A DNA stretch of 64,000 nt from Gillisia lutea (GTDB taxonomy: Bacteria; Bacteroidota; Bacteroidia; Flavobacteriales; Flavobacteriaceae), in NCBI RefSeq assembly GCF_021568705.1, contig NZ_JAKGTH010000006.1, positions 744,001-808,000 on the forward strand. The letters are read 5' to 3'. The notes beneath the pieces were generated by a model. That model had not been told where the DNA came from, made no database searches, and saw only the letters and a list, made by a program, of their open reading frames with translations. Positions 8,299-16,223 of the stretch are shown one piece after another (within the stretch, counting starts at the first letter, position 1; every line of letters starts with the position of its first letter). Made by a program: the position numbers and the translations under genes.

Positions 8299-9192
8299 TT
8301 AAGATTTTTTCTTCTTTGGCAAATTCATGAGCACAACAGAGAGAATAATAATCAATATTCCAATCCACTGATAGGTGTTTATTTTTTCATTCAATAAAAC
8401 GTAAGCCATAAGAACGGCCACGGGTAACTCTACTGAAGAAATAATAGCGCCTAAGCCCACGTTTATCTTTGGCATTCCAGCTGTAAAAAGAATAGGGGGT
8501 AGAATTGTTCCAAACAATGCCAATATTAGTCCCCATTTTGCGAATATTTCCAGATTGAATTGTTCTAATAAATAAGGTGCCGATATTACTGCCACTATAA
8601 TGGTGCCTCCTAACATCATCCATAAGCTTCTTCTTAACGAGTTTAATTGCAGTGCTACCGTGTTAGAAGTGTAAATGGTAACCGTGTAAGAAATCGCTGC
8701 TAAAAGACCCCAGCCAATGCCTCTCCAGTCCAATTCAATTTCGCTCATAAGCATGTTTGTGGCTAACACCGTTCCAATTAGTATCACTACTACCGCTGCG
8801 ATCTTGTTAGCTGAAGGTGCTTTTTTTGCGACTATAGCCTCCAGAAATACCCCCATCCATACACTTTGCATTAGAAGCACTATTCCAATTGATACCGGTA
8901 TGTACTGAACAGCCAAATAATAGAAAGTACTGGTAAGACCTAAAGAAGTACCTGCAGCCATCAGTTTAAGAATGCTCTTCAATTTAGGTTCTATGTGAGC
9001 TGTTTTCTTAGCCTTTACAAAAAGAAGATTGATAATTACAAGCCCTACAAGTCCTAAAAGCATTTGAGAAAAGGTTATTTCGTAAGAAGTAAAGCCTTCG
9101 GCATACGCCATTTTTACGAAAGTAGTGAGCATTCCATAGCTGGAAGCTCCTAAGGCAACTAATAAGCTGCCTTTAAGAACAGAATTATTCAT
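8299..9192 (-). CDS. EamA/DMT superfamily transporter
   Basis: The 297-residue protein has about ten membrane helices in two EamA repeats and a short basic C-terminus (LPKKKKS). The N-terminal part LLVALGASSYGMLTTFVKMA and the second-repeat motif ELPVAVLMAYVLLNEKI are typical of drug/metabolite exporters. The substrate cannot be predicted. It follows gpsA on the same strand after 75 nt, so the two may be co-transcribed. A second EamA gene, at 14910, is not closely similar. Confidence 0.85.
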   Translation of the reverse strand: MNNSVLKGSLLVALGASSYGMLTTFVKMAYAEGFTSYEITFSQMLLGLVGLVIINLLFVKAKKTAHIEPKLKSILKLMAAGTSLGLTSTFYYLAVQYIPVSIGIVLLMQSVWMGVFLEAIVAKKAPSANKIAAVVVILIGTVLATNMLMSEIELDWRGIGWGLLAAISYTVTIYTSNTVALQLNSLRRSLWMMLGGTIIVAVISAPYLLEQFNLEIFAKWGLILALFGTILPPILFTAGMPKINVGLGAIISSVELPVAVLMAYVLLNEKINTYQWIGILIIILSVVLMNLPKKKKS

Positions 9193-9267
9193 TTATATTG
9201 CGAATGATTTTGCAGAAATCCTTCTGCGTAATGATTTAACTTTTTAGGTCTTTGTTGAAGTAACTTA

Positions 9268-10263
9268 TTAATCCAGCTTTTCAGCTAATTTTTTAAAGAC
9301 CTTCTTTGGGTTTTTTCCTTCGTAAAGAATATTATACACCGCATTTATAATTGGTGTTTTAGCTCCTTTTTCCTGATTAATCTTATAAGCGCTTTCTGTA
9401 GCGTAATAGCCTTCAGCAATCATACTCATTTCCATTTGAGCACTTTTTACAGTATAGCCTTTACCAATCATATTTCCGAACATTCTATTGCGACTAAATA
9501 CCGAATATCCCGTAACCAGAAGATCCCCCAAATAAGCAGAATCATTAATGTTACGTTTCATTTTATGTACTTTCTTGATGAACTTTTTCATTTCACGAAT
9601 TGCATTGCTCATTAATACACTCTGGAAATTATCCCCATATCCAAGTCCGTGTGCTATTCCAGCTGCAATGGCGTAGATATTCTTAAGCATTGCGGCATAC
9701 TCGGTTCCGGTAACGTCGTCACTGGTCTTGCAGGTTATATAGTCGCTTTGAAGGTGTTTTGCCATGATCTTAGCCTTTTCTTCATCCTGGCAAGCAATGG
9801 TGAGATACGACAGTCTTTCGAGTGCAACCTCTTCTGCGTGGCAAGGTCCCGTAATTACTCCAAAATTTTCATCGGGTACGCCGTATTCTAAATTGAAATG
9901 TTCACCCACAATCAAACTGCTTTCAGGAACAATTCCTTTAATGGCTGAAAAAATAATCTTATCCTTTAGGGAGATCTTTAAGTTATTAAGTTCTTTTTGG
10001 ACAAAGGCAGAAGGAATTGCAAATATTAAATAATCGGCTGCTGCCACAACTTCATTAATGTCGTTGCTTAAATGAAGTTGATTTACATCAAACTCGACAG
10101 AGCTTAAGTAGTTAGGATTATGATCTTGAGTTCTAATATGTTCTATAGAAGATTTACTGCGCATGTACCAGTAAATTTCATCTAGATTTTCACTTAACAT
10201 TTTAACAATGGCCGTTGCCCAGCTACCGCCTCCAATTACAGCAAATTTATACGTGTTCTCCAT
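9268..10263 (-). CDS. gpsA: NAD(P)-dependent glycerol-3-phosphate dehydrogenase
   Basis: The 331-residue protein has the Rossmann motif GGGSWATA at residues 11-18 and a central GPCHAEEVALE. The catalytic-lysine region is EYAAMLKNIYAIAAGIAHGL, followed by SNAIREMKKF. GpsA reduces dihydroxyacetone phosphate to sn-glycerol-3-phosphate for phospholipid synthesis. Length and motifs are complete. A -7 element sits 17 nt upstream of the ATG. Confidence 0.95.
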   Translation of the reverse strand: MENTYKFAVIGGGSWATAIVKMLSENLDEIYWYMRSKSSIEHIRTQDHNPNYLSSVEFDVNQLHLSNDINEVVAAADYLIFAIPSAFVQKELNNLKISLKDKIIFSAIKGIVPESSLIVGEHFNLEYGVPDENFGVITGPCHAEEVALERLSYLTIACQDEEKAKIMAKHLQSDYITCKTSDDVTGTEYAAMLKNIYAIAAGIAHGLGYGDNFQSVLMSNAIREMKKFIKKVHKMKRNINDSAYLGDLLVTGYSVFSRNRMFGNMIGKGYTVKSAQMEMSMIAEGYYATESAYKINQEKGAKTPIINAVYNILYEGKNPKKVFKKLAEKLD

Positions 10264-10280
10264 AAATACTTTAATTGCGG

Positions 10281-10288
10281 CAAAAATA
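10281..10288 (-). promoter_or_regulatory. -7 promoter element for gpsA (TATTTTTG on minus strand)
   Basis: The plus strand reads CAAAAATA, so the minus strand reads TATTTTTG, matching TAnnTTTG, 17 nt upstream of the gpsA ATG. No clear -33 TTG was found. Confidence 0.5.
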
Positions 10289-10569
10289 CGTAATTTTAGA
10301 AGAATGCGAATATTGTGTTATTTTAAGTTTGTTGATAACAATCTTATTCAATTTTCAACGTTATAATCTTGGGAATGAACAACTGCAAGTTTATTTCCAA
10401 AGTTTAATTTAGTTTTTTGGTTGGTTATTTAGTTAAACAGCGTTACTTACATGTAGATGTGGGACGCTGTTTTTCTGTTTGATGGAAGTGCTAACAAAAT
10501 TTTAATAGTTTTCATGTTAAAGATGTAAATGGTATTTCGTACTTTAGAAACACTAATCAATAAATAAAT
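10289..10569 (+). other. intergenic region between divergent gpsA and the LysM gene, with orphan terminator-like hairpin
   Basis: This gap carries a hairpin at 10435-10472 (AAACAGCGT pairing with ACGCTGTTT, loop of about 20 nt) followed by TTTTCTGTTT. The neighbouring genes diverge, so no annotated gene ends here on the plus strand. A TAAGTTTG (10324-10331) upstream fits TAnnTTTG, so a small RNA of roughly 130 nt could run from about 10338 to 10475. A -33 element is not obvious. Otherwise I see only AT-rich DNA leading to the LysM gene. Confidence 0.35.
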
Positions 10570-11070
10570 ATGGGTTTATTTTCATTTATCAAGAACGCAG
10601 GTGCTAAAATTTTTGGGGCAGGTAAAACCACCAAGGATTCTTCAGCAAAAGTAGAAGGAGAAAACGACGAAGCCGAAAAATTTGAAAATGCAAAGGCGGC
10701 ACGAAAACTAGAAGAAACAATTCACGATTTAAATTTAGAAATAGAGAATCTTAAAATTCATATTGAAGGCGAAATGGCCACGGTTTCAGGTTTAGCGAAA
10801 GATCAAGCCACTCGTGAAAAGATTATATTGGTGGTTGGAAATGTTGAAGGTATTGCTCAAGTTGATGATAATATGGATGTGGAGAACAAAGAACCTGAGG
10901 CTGTTTTTCATACCGTAGAAAGAGGAGATACTTTAAGTAAAATAGCTAAAGAGCACTATGGCTCGGCTAATAAGTATCCTGAAATATTTGAAGCTAATAA
11001 ACCAATGCTTACAGATCCAGACAAGATCTATCCGGGACAGGTTTTGCGTATTCCGGTATTAAAGAAATAA
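10570..11070 (+). CDS. BON-LysM domain protein (Kbp/YgaU-like)
   Basis: The 166-residue cytoplasmic-type protein starts MGLFSFIKNAGAKIFGAG, very like E. coli Kbp (YgaU). A Glu/Lys-rich linker follows, then a BON domain (about 50-105, MATVSGLAKDQATREKIIL) and a LysM domain (about 114-164, HTVERGDTLSKIAKEHYG). In E. coli Kbp senses cytoplasmic potassium and is induced by osmotic stress. There is no signal peptide, so despite LysM it is probably not exported. Orthology to Kbp is inferred from the N-terminus and domain order. Confidence 0.85.
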   Translation: MGLFSFIKNAGAKIFGAGKTTKDSSAKVEGENDEAEKFENAKAARKLEETIHDLNLEIENLKIHIEGEMATVSGLAKDQATREKIILVVGNVEGIAQVDDNMDVENKEPEAVFHTVERGDTLSKIAKEHYGSANKYPEIFEANKPMLTDPDKIYPGQVLRIPVLKK

Positions 11071-11074
11071 GATT

Positions 11075-11202
11075 AAGACTGTTTAAAAAATTTGAGGGTG
11101 TTACATTGAGCGCAGTCGAAGTGCTAAGTTAAAGTTCCACCATGAAAAAAGTAGGTTCATTTAACTCTACAGAACGTTCAACAGGATTTTTTAAGCAGTC
11201 TT
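11075..11202. repeat. inverted-repeat element with internal palindromes (REP/MITE-like)
   Basis: Two 17-bp arms (11075-11091 and 11186-11202) are reverse complements at 16 of 17 positions. They enclose about 94 bp containing ACATTGAGCGCAGTCGAAG (11103-11121), a sequence style common in flavobacterial intergenic repeats. Also inside are a nested pair AGTTAAA/TTTAACT (11127-11133, 11160-11166) and the palindrome GAACGTTC (11172-11179). No target duplication is evident. I saw only this copy in the window. Confidence 0.55.
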
Positions 11203-11219
11203 TTTAAAATATATTTATG

Positions 11220-11252
11220 AAAAACCCTGCATGTAATAGTGCGGGGTTTTTA
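11220..11252. terminator. intrinsic terminator
   Basis: The stem AAAACCCTGC (11221-11230) / GCGGGGTTTT (11241-11250) has one G-U pair and a T-run. It lies between the LysM gene and the convergent nadD, so it can end both. Confidence 0.85.
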
Positions 11253-11278
11253 ATGAGATCACATATATCTACGTGGGT

Positions 11279-11860
11279 CTATTTGTAAAAGTTCATAAGG
11301 TCTATATATTCCCAAACTGCAGCCGGTAGCATAGGTTTAATGTTCTTTTTATCTTTGATGGCTTTTCTTATAAATGTAGAAGAAAGTTCTATAATTGGAG
11401 CATCCACTTTATGAATTGCCGGATGATCTTTAAACTGACTTTCCATCAAGCCGTCAGAAATTCTGGGATATACGTATATATGATGCTTTTCGAGAATTAC
11501 CTCATAATTCTTCCACTTATGAAAGCTTTTCAAATTATCTTCTCCCATAATTAAGGAGAATTCCAGTTTTGAATGGTCCTCTTCCAGCTGTATAAGAGTT
11601 TTGACAGTATAGTTTGGTTGAGGTAATTTGAATTCCACGTCACAGGGTTTTAGCTTATCGTAATTTTCACAAGCTTTATAAACCATTTCCAAACGATGAT
11701 GATTATCCAGTAAACTGCTCTTTTTCTTAAAAGGATTATGAGGAGTTACTACCATCCATACTTCATCCAGATCAGAATATTCCACCATATAGTTGGCAAT
11801 TATAAGGTGCCCTATGTGAATGGGATTAAACGTGCCAAAATATAGACCAACCTTTTTCAT
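11279..11860 (-). CDS. nadD: nicotinate-nucleotide adenylyltransferase
   Basis: I use the ATG at 11860 (193 residues); the frame also opens with a GTG one codon upstream. The nucleotidyltransferase motif GTFNPIHIGHL lies near residues 9-19 and SSTFIRKAI (the SSTxxR motif) near the C-terminus. NadD adenylates nicotinate mononucleotide in NAD synthesis. The ATG overlaps the gmk stop codon by one base (TGATG), so translation is coupled. It is the last gene of the yicC-gmk-nadD operon. Confidence 0.95.
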   Translation of the reverse strand: MKKVGLYFGTFNPIHIGHLIIANYMVEYSDLDEVWMVVTPHNPFKKKSSLLDNHHRLEMVYKACENYDKLKPCDVEFKLPQPNYTVKTLIQLEEDHSKLEFSLIMGEDNLKSFHKWKNYEVILEKHHIYVYPRISDGLMESQFKDHPAIHKVDAPIIELSSTFIRKAIKDKKNIKPMLPAAVWEYIDLMNFYK

Positions 11861-12444
11861 CACTTCGTTTTATCTGCTTCAACAAAGTTGGCTACCAAAT
11901 GGTAAGCTTCGTCTAATGCGGTTTGCAGATGATTATTTTCTATGATGAAATCGAATTGTGGAGCAGTGGCCAGTTCAATTGAAGCCTTTGCAACACGCAT
12001 GCTAATTTTATCTTCCGATTCGGTCTTGCGTTTCTTAAGGCGTATTTTTAATTCCTCAATGCTTGGAGGTTTTACAAAAACCGCTAAGGTTTTTTCAGGA
12101 TAAATATTTTTAATGTCTAATCCCCCTACAACATCAATATCAAAAATAACATGCTTCCCATGCGACCAGATTCTTTCAATTTCCGATTTTAAAGTGCCAT
12201 AAAAATTATCTCTATATACCTCTTCCCATTCCAGGAATTCGTCATTCTTTATCTTCTTTTTGAAATCCTCTAAAGAAAGAAAGTAATAATCCTTTCCTTC
12301 TACTTCTTCACCTCTTGCTGCTCTTGAGGTCGCAGAAATAGAGAATTCCAAATTAAGTTCAGGATGAGCTAATAGATGTTGTACGATGGTTGTTTTTCCT
12401 GAACCGGAGGGTGCAGAAAACACAATTAACTTACCGGTATTCAT
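11860..12444 (-). CDS. gmk: guanylate kinase
   Basis: The 194-residue protein has the P-loop APSGSGKT at residues 11-18, the GMP-binding motif TSRAARGEEVEGKDYYF, and a lid region with Arg/Lys-rich RLKKRKTESED. It phosphorylates GMP to GDP with ATP. The start codon overlaps the yicC stop (TAATG) by one base, and its own stop overlaps the nadD start. Confidence 0.97.
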   Translation of the reverse strand: MNTGKLIVFSAPSGSGKTTIVQHLLAHPELNLEFSISATSRAARGEEVEGKDYYFLSLEDFKKKIKNDEFLEWEEVYRDNFYGTLKSEIERIWSHGKHVIFDIDVVGGLDIKNIYPEKTLAVFVKPPSIEELKIRLKKRKTESEDKISMRVAKASIELATAPQFDFIIENNHLQTALDEAYHLVANFVEADKTK

Positions 12445-13301
12445 TACAGTACGTTTAAAAGTTGTTCTTTAATTTTTTCCAGTTCATCTTTCATCTGAAC
12501 CACTAATTGTTGCATTGGGGCATAGTTAGATTTGCTACCAATAGTATTTATTTCACGGCCCATTTCCTGAGAGATAAAAGCAAGCTTTCTCCCATTGGAA
12601 TCTTCAGACGCTATAGTTTCTTTAAAGTAAGAAAGATGATTATCTAAACGAACTTTTTCCTCGGTGATATCAAATTTTTCAATATAAAAAACCAGCTCCT
12701 GCTCGAACCTGTTTTCATCTACACGCTCTTTTAGCTCTTCTACCCCTTTGCGAAGGCGCTCTCTAACACCCGCTATCCTATCGGGGTCCATGGCAATTAT
12801 GTCGCTTAACAGGGTTTCAATATTAGCAATTCGAACATTTAAATCTTTTTCCAAGGCCTTACCTTCATCGGTACGAAACGTGTTTATTTCTTCCAAGGCG
12901 GTCATTACAGCTTTTTCAATGGAAGAAAATTCAGTTTCATCTATTTCTTCTCGCTCCGTTTTCATACTATCAGGCATACGAATAGCCATTTTTAGAAGTT
13001 CATCGTCATCAGCATTTACAATATCGCGTAATTGCTCCATATATGCTTTTACAATAGGAGCATTTACTACAGAGGAGGTCTCTTCCTTTGTAACTTCTAC
13101 ATACAGAGAGAAATCAACTTTTCCACGGGTAAGGGAATTGGCGATGATCTTTCGAAGATCCAATTCTTTTTCGCGGTATTGACCGGGGATTCTTGCGTTA
13201 AGATCCAGATTTTTGCTGTTAAGCGATTTTATTTCTACCGTAATTTTTTTAGTAGGAAGCTGTAAAAGGCTCTTCCCAAAACCGGTCATTGATTGAATCA
13301 T
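12444..13301 (-). CDS. yicC: YicC family endoribonuclease-like protein
   Basis: The 285-residue protein begins MIQSMTGFGKSLLQLPTKKI and ends with GSKSNYAPMQQLVVQMKDELEKIKEQLLNVL (QLVVQMKDELEKIKEQ is the characteristic tail). It has the N-terminal YicC and C-terminal DUF1732 parts; the signature EMGREINTIGSKSN is intact. E. coli YicC is an endoribonuclease involved in small-RNA turnover. Being first in an operon with gmk is the classic arrangement. A well-formed -33/-7 promoter lies just upstream. Confidence 0.92.
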   Translation of the reverse strand: MIQSMTGFGKSLLQLPTKKITVEIKSLNSKNLDLNARIPGQYREKELDLRKIIANSLTRGKVDFSLYVEVTKEETSSVVNAPIVKAYMEQLRDIVNADDDELLKMAIRMPDSMKTEREEIDETEFSSIEKAVMTALEEINTFRTDEGKALEKDLNVRIANIETLLSDIIAMDPDRIAGVRERLRKGVEELKERVDENRFEQELVFYIEKFDITEEKVRLDNHLSYFKETIASEDSNGRKLAFISQEMGREINTIGSKSNYAPMQQLVVQMKDELEKIKEQLLNVL

Positions 13302-13323
13302 GCTTGATTTTTAAAAGGTTGCG

Positions 13324-13352
13324 CAAAGATAAGCAAATCTTCAGCAGGACAA
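13324..13352 (-). promoter_or_regulatory. promoter of yicC-gmk-nadD (TTG-N18-TATCTTTG)
   Basis: On the minus strand TTG (13352-13350) is followed after 18 nt by TATCTTTG (13331-13324). Both match the Bacteroidota -33/-7 elements at the expected spacing. The yicC ATG lies 22 nt downstream. This is one of the best promoter matches in the window. Confidence 0.75.
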
Positions 13353-13374
13353 AGAAACTAGTAAAAAGACTGGT

Positions 13375-14337
13375 TTAAAGAAAAGAGCTTATAAATTCTA
13401 AAGCGCGTTCTTCGGTATAAGTTTGTTTTTTATTTTGAATAAAACCAACATGGCCGCCATATAAAGGGGTTTCAAGGAAGAAGTTTGGACTTCTTTTCGC
13501 TATAGCTTCTGGGTAGCAGGAATCGGAAAGAAATCCGTCATTCTTGGCATTTATCAATAAAGTAGGTGTGGAAATGTATTGCAGAAAGTTAAGCGAACTG
13601 CTTTTCTTGTAGTAATCTAAAGCATCTTTAAAGCCATGAGCTTTACTTGTATATAGATCATCTATGCTTAACAGGCTTTCACATTCCAATATTTGTGACG
13701 GGGATAGTTCCGCTGGAAAATGCTTTCCTCTAAGAATGAGCTGAGATTTCAGTTTTTTAATGAATCGTTTTGTGTAAAGTCGGTTCTTAGGCTCCTCTAA
13801 CTTTTTCAGTGATCCGTGTAAATCACAGGGAGTAGATATAGCTACAGCAGCCTTTAATTGAGGTGGGAGAGCATTTCCTTCGCCAAGATATTTCAAAAGT
13901 AAATTCCCGCCCAAACTAAATCCATTAATTGCAAGGTGAGTATAGTTGTTTTTAGGCAGAACATGAGTCACTATTTCCTGCAGATCTTCACTCGCTCCGG
14001 CATTATACGATCGGTAAAGCCTATTTATCTCTCCGCTACAACCTCTAAAGTTTACCGCTGCAACATTCCAATTATGAATGTTGAAATAATTTGCAAGCCC
14101 TGTAATATATGGCCGTTGAGCATTGCCTTCCAACCCATGAAGAATGACAAGCACTTTTTTTGAAGCGGAGTTAGAATAACTCCAATCGATATCAATAAAA
14201 TCTCCATCTGCAAGTTCTACGCGTTCCCTTATTTGCTTTACCGGAAGTGGCTTTCTGAAAAGAGAGGCATAAACCGTCGAAATGTGATAGTTCTTGAAAA
14301 CAAACGGGGGCTGGTAGGAACTCTTTAATAATGGCAT
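13375..14337 (-). CDS. YheT-type alpha/beta hydrolase
   Basis: The 320-residue protein starts MPLLKSSYQPPFVFKNYHISTVY, typical of the YheT/ABHD1-3 group. The nucleophile motif is GFSLGG (NGFSLGGNLLLKYLGEG, about residues 139-155), an HGLEG oxyanion motif lies near residue 67, an acidic residue follows in NAKNDGFLS and the catalytic His is in YGGHVGF. Family members are esterase-like enzymes with poorly known substrates. It lies upstream of yicC on the same strand, but yicC has its own promoter. Confidence 0.87.
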   Translation of the reverse strand: MPLLKSSYQPPFVFKNYHISTVYASLFRKPLPVKQIRERVELADGDFIDIDWSYSNSASKKVLVILHGLEGNAQRPYITGLANYFNIHNWNVAAVNFRGCSGEINRLYRSYNAGASEDLQEIVTHVLPKNNYTHLAINGFSLGGNLLLKYLGEGNALPPQLKAAVAISTPCDLHGSLKKLEEPKNRLYTKRFIKKLKSQLILRGKHFPAELSPSQILECESLLSIDDLYTSKAHGFKDALDYYKKSSSLNFLQYISTPTLLINAKNDGFLSDSCYPEAIAKRSPNFFLETPLYGGHVGFIQNKKQTYTEERALEFISSFL

Positions 14338-14434
14338 GCTGCGAATTTCGGAAATTATTTTGGGTTTTAGTTAGCTTTAATAATTATGCGCGCATAGTAT
14401 TTATTTGTAGTTTTATAAAAAAAAATTAGGATTT

Positions 14435-14923
14435 ATGTATACAAAAGAATTTGATATAAGATGGAGCGATCTGGATGCCAATCGACACTTGGCTAATTCG
14501 GCTTATATTAATTTCATGAGTCATACCCGCATGGGTTTTCTAATGGAAAATGGATTTGGACAAAGAGAATTGGCTAAGTACAATATTGGTCCGGTGGTCT
14601 TTTATGAGCATATGTATTATTTTAAAGAGGCTTTTGCAGGGAAGCCTGTAAAAGTAAGCTTACAGTTAAAAGGTCTTTCGGAAGACGGGATGTACTTTGA
14701 ATTTGTTCATAATTTTTATGACACCAAGGGAAGAAATTTTGCCAGTTGTGAAATGATGGGAGGTTGGATAGATCTTCAGGAGCGAAAACTGGTAGGTTTG
14801 CCTTCAGAATTATATGAAAATCTCAATCATTTGGGACATACAGAAGATTTCAGAATTCTAACAAAAGAAGATACACGCAGATTTAATAAAAAACCTCTAG
14901 ATGTAGACCCTACCGACTTATAG
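14435..14923 (+). CDS. hot-dog fold acyl-CoA thioesterase family protein
   Basis: The 162-residue protein has the 4HBT pattern: FDIRWSDLDANRHLANSAY near the N-terminus, with Asp in the usual catalytic position, then a central helix (YINFMSHTRMGFLMENG) and beta-strands. It probably hydrolyses an acyl-CoA thioester; the chain is not predictable. Its last 14 nt overlap the 3' end of the convergent EamA gene, so the two transcripts must be antisense at their tails. Confidence 0.85.
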   Translation: MYTKEFDIRWSDLDANRHLANSAYINFMSHTRMGFLMENGFGQRELAKYNIGPVVFYEHMYYFKEAFAGKPVKVSLQLKGLSEDGMYFEFVHNFYDTKGRNFASCEMMGGWIDLQERKLVGLPSELYENLNHLGHTEDFRILTKEDTRRFNKKPLDVDPTDL

Positions 14924-15812
14924 CAGTCGGTTTTTGCTTTTTAGAAACCAGGTAAACTCCCGTGAAAACCAGCATCGCGGCGGTTATCTTTACAATATCT
15001 AACGAATCTGCCCCGGTGGAAACGGCGTAAACAATTGCAATAAGCGGTTGTAAATAGATAAATGCGCTAATTGTGGAGGCGCTTAGTTCTTTTAGTGCGT
15101 AGATATTAAGTAAATAGGTTGAGACAGTTGTACCTAGTACTACAAAAGCCATTTTCCAGATGGCATGTGCAGGTAAATTTATCCACTCCACGGCTGTAAA
15201 CTCAGAAATGGTTATTGGAAGATTTATGAAAATGGCAAATAGAAAGAACCACTTCATCAAGGTTAAAGAATGATATTTTGCGGTTAGCGGCTTTACAAGT
15301 ATTAAATACATTCCATAAGAAAAGGCATTTATTATAAAGAATAAGTTTCCTAAAGGTATATTAGGCGCATTAACAGTCTCTCCGTTGCTAAATAATACTA
15401 AGGTTAAAGCGCCGGCAAGACCAATAGTAATTCCTAAAGTTTTTAAAAATGTTACTTTTTCTTTTATAAGAATAGCAGCCAGAATAAAAACCAAAATAGG
15501 AGACAAAGTAACTATTACCGAACTGTTTATGGGAGTTGATAAACTCAGCCCTTTAAAGAAGAACAGCATGTTAATTGCCATTCCAAAAATGGTACAGCCC
15601 ACAATCCGAAGCCAGTCGCTAGTTGCAATTTTCTCCTTAGGTCCCCAAATACTCAAAATCCAGAATACTACCGCTGCTCCGCTAACTCGTAATAAAATAA
15701 ACCCGAAAGGTTCAATAAACACGGGCATCAAATCTTTTGCTACGGTATGATTTATTCCATAGATGGTACTTGCGCCAATAGCTGCTAATATGGCTAAGAG
15801 CCTCTTACTCAT
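14910..15812 (-). CDS. EamA/DMT superfamily transporter
   Basis: The 300-residue protein has about ten membrane helices in two EamA repeats (ASTIYGINHTVAKDLMPVF at the start; STISAFIYLQPLIAIVYAV in repeat two). The substrate is unknown. The start overlaps the end of the upstream ArsC-like gene by 8 nt, showing an operon. The 3' end overlaps the convergent thioesterase gene by 14 nt. The Ala/Ile-rich first helix may act as a signal anchor. Confidence 0.85.
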   Translation of the reverse strand: MSKRLLAILAAIGASTIYGINHTVAKDLMPVFIEPFGFILLRVSGAAVVFWILSIWGPKEKIATSDWLRIVGCTIFGMAINMLFFFKGLSLSTPINSSVIVTLSPILVFILAAILIKEKVTFLKTLGITIGLAGALTLVLFSNGETVNAPNIPLGNLFFIINAFSYGMYLILVKPLTAKYHSLTLMKWFFLFAIFINLPITISEFTAVEWINLPAHAIWKMAFVVLGTTVSTYLLNIYALKELSASTISAFIYLQPLIAIVYAVSTGADSLDIVKITAAMLVFTGVYLVSKKQKPTAISR

Positions 15813-16158
15813 TCATAGAGGCTTTTGCTGCTTCTACGCTTTTTTTAGAATTACCTATAAAAATTTTGTCGTTATTTATAATAACCGGTCTTTTTAAGAA
15901 GGTATAATGTTCTAAGATAAGGTTCTTGTAGTCTTCCTCTAAAAGGGATTGGCTTTTTAGATCTCTTTCCTTATAAAGCCTGGCTCGCTTGCTAAATAAT
16001 GCTTCATAACTACCAGAAAGATTATACATTTCCTGTAATTGCGGTTCAGTAATTGCCTCCTGCTTAATATCCTGTAAAATATAAGCTGAGGGAAGCTGTA
16101 ATTCCTTTAAAATTTTCTTACACGTGTCGCAGGTAGATAGGTAGTATACTTTTTTCAT
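15805..16158 (-). CDS. ArsC/Spx/MgsR family thioredoxin-fold protein
   Basis: I use the ATG at 16158 (MKKVYYLSTCDTCKKIL), giving 117 residues; an in-frame upstream ATG would add seven. The N-terminal CDTC gives a CxxC pair at residues 10 and 13, and the C-terminal FLKRPVIINNDKIFIG is the conserved ArsC-family stretch. Members include glutaredoxin-coupled arsenate reductases and Spx-type regulators. There are no ars genes nearby, so arsenate reductase activity is unproven. It overlaps the downstream EamA gene by 8 nt. Confidence 0.82.
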   Translation of the reverse strand: MKKVYYLSTCDTCKKILKELQLPSAYILQDIKQEAITEPQLQEMYNLSGSYEALFSKRARLYKERDLKSQSLLEEDYKNLILEHYTFLKRPVIINNDKIFIGNSKKSVEAAKASMNE

Positions 16159-16223
16159 TATAAAATGCTTAAAGTGCAAAGTAAACCACTTTTACCTAAA
16201 ACGTGCTTATTTTTTGATGGGAT

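Noticed and set aside
12748-13182. 144-codon plus-strand reading frame inside yicC
   Set aside because: Serine-rich translation opposite a well-supported gene, with no promoter or family match; it is a shadow of yicC codon usage.
15385-15750. 121-codon plus-strand reading frame inside the EamA gene
   Set aside because: It lies antisense to a clear membrane protein and shows no domain.
15805-16158. Dedicated arsenate reductase of an ars operon
   Set aside because: No arsR, arsB or acr3 gene is nearby; only the broad ArsC/Spx family call is supported.
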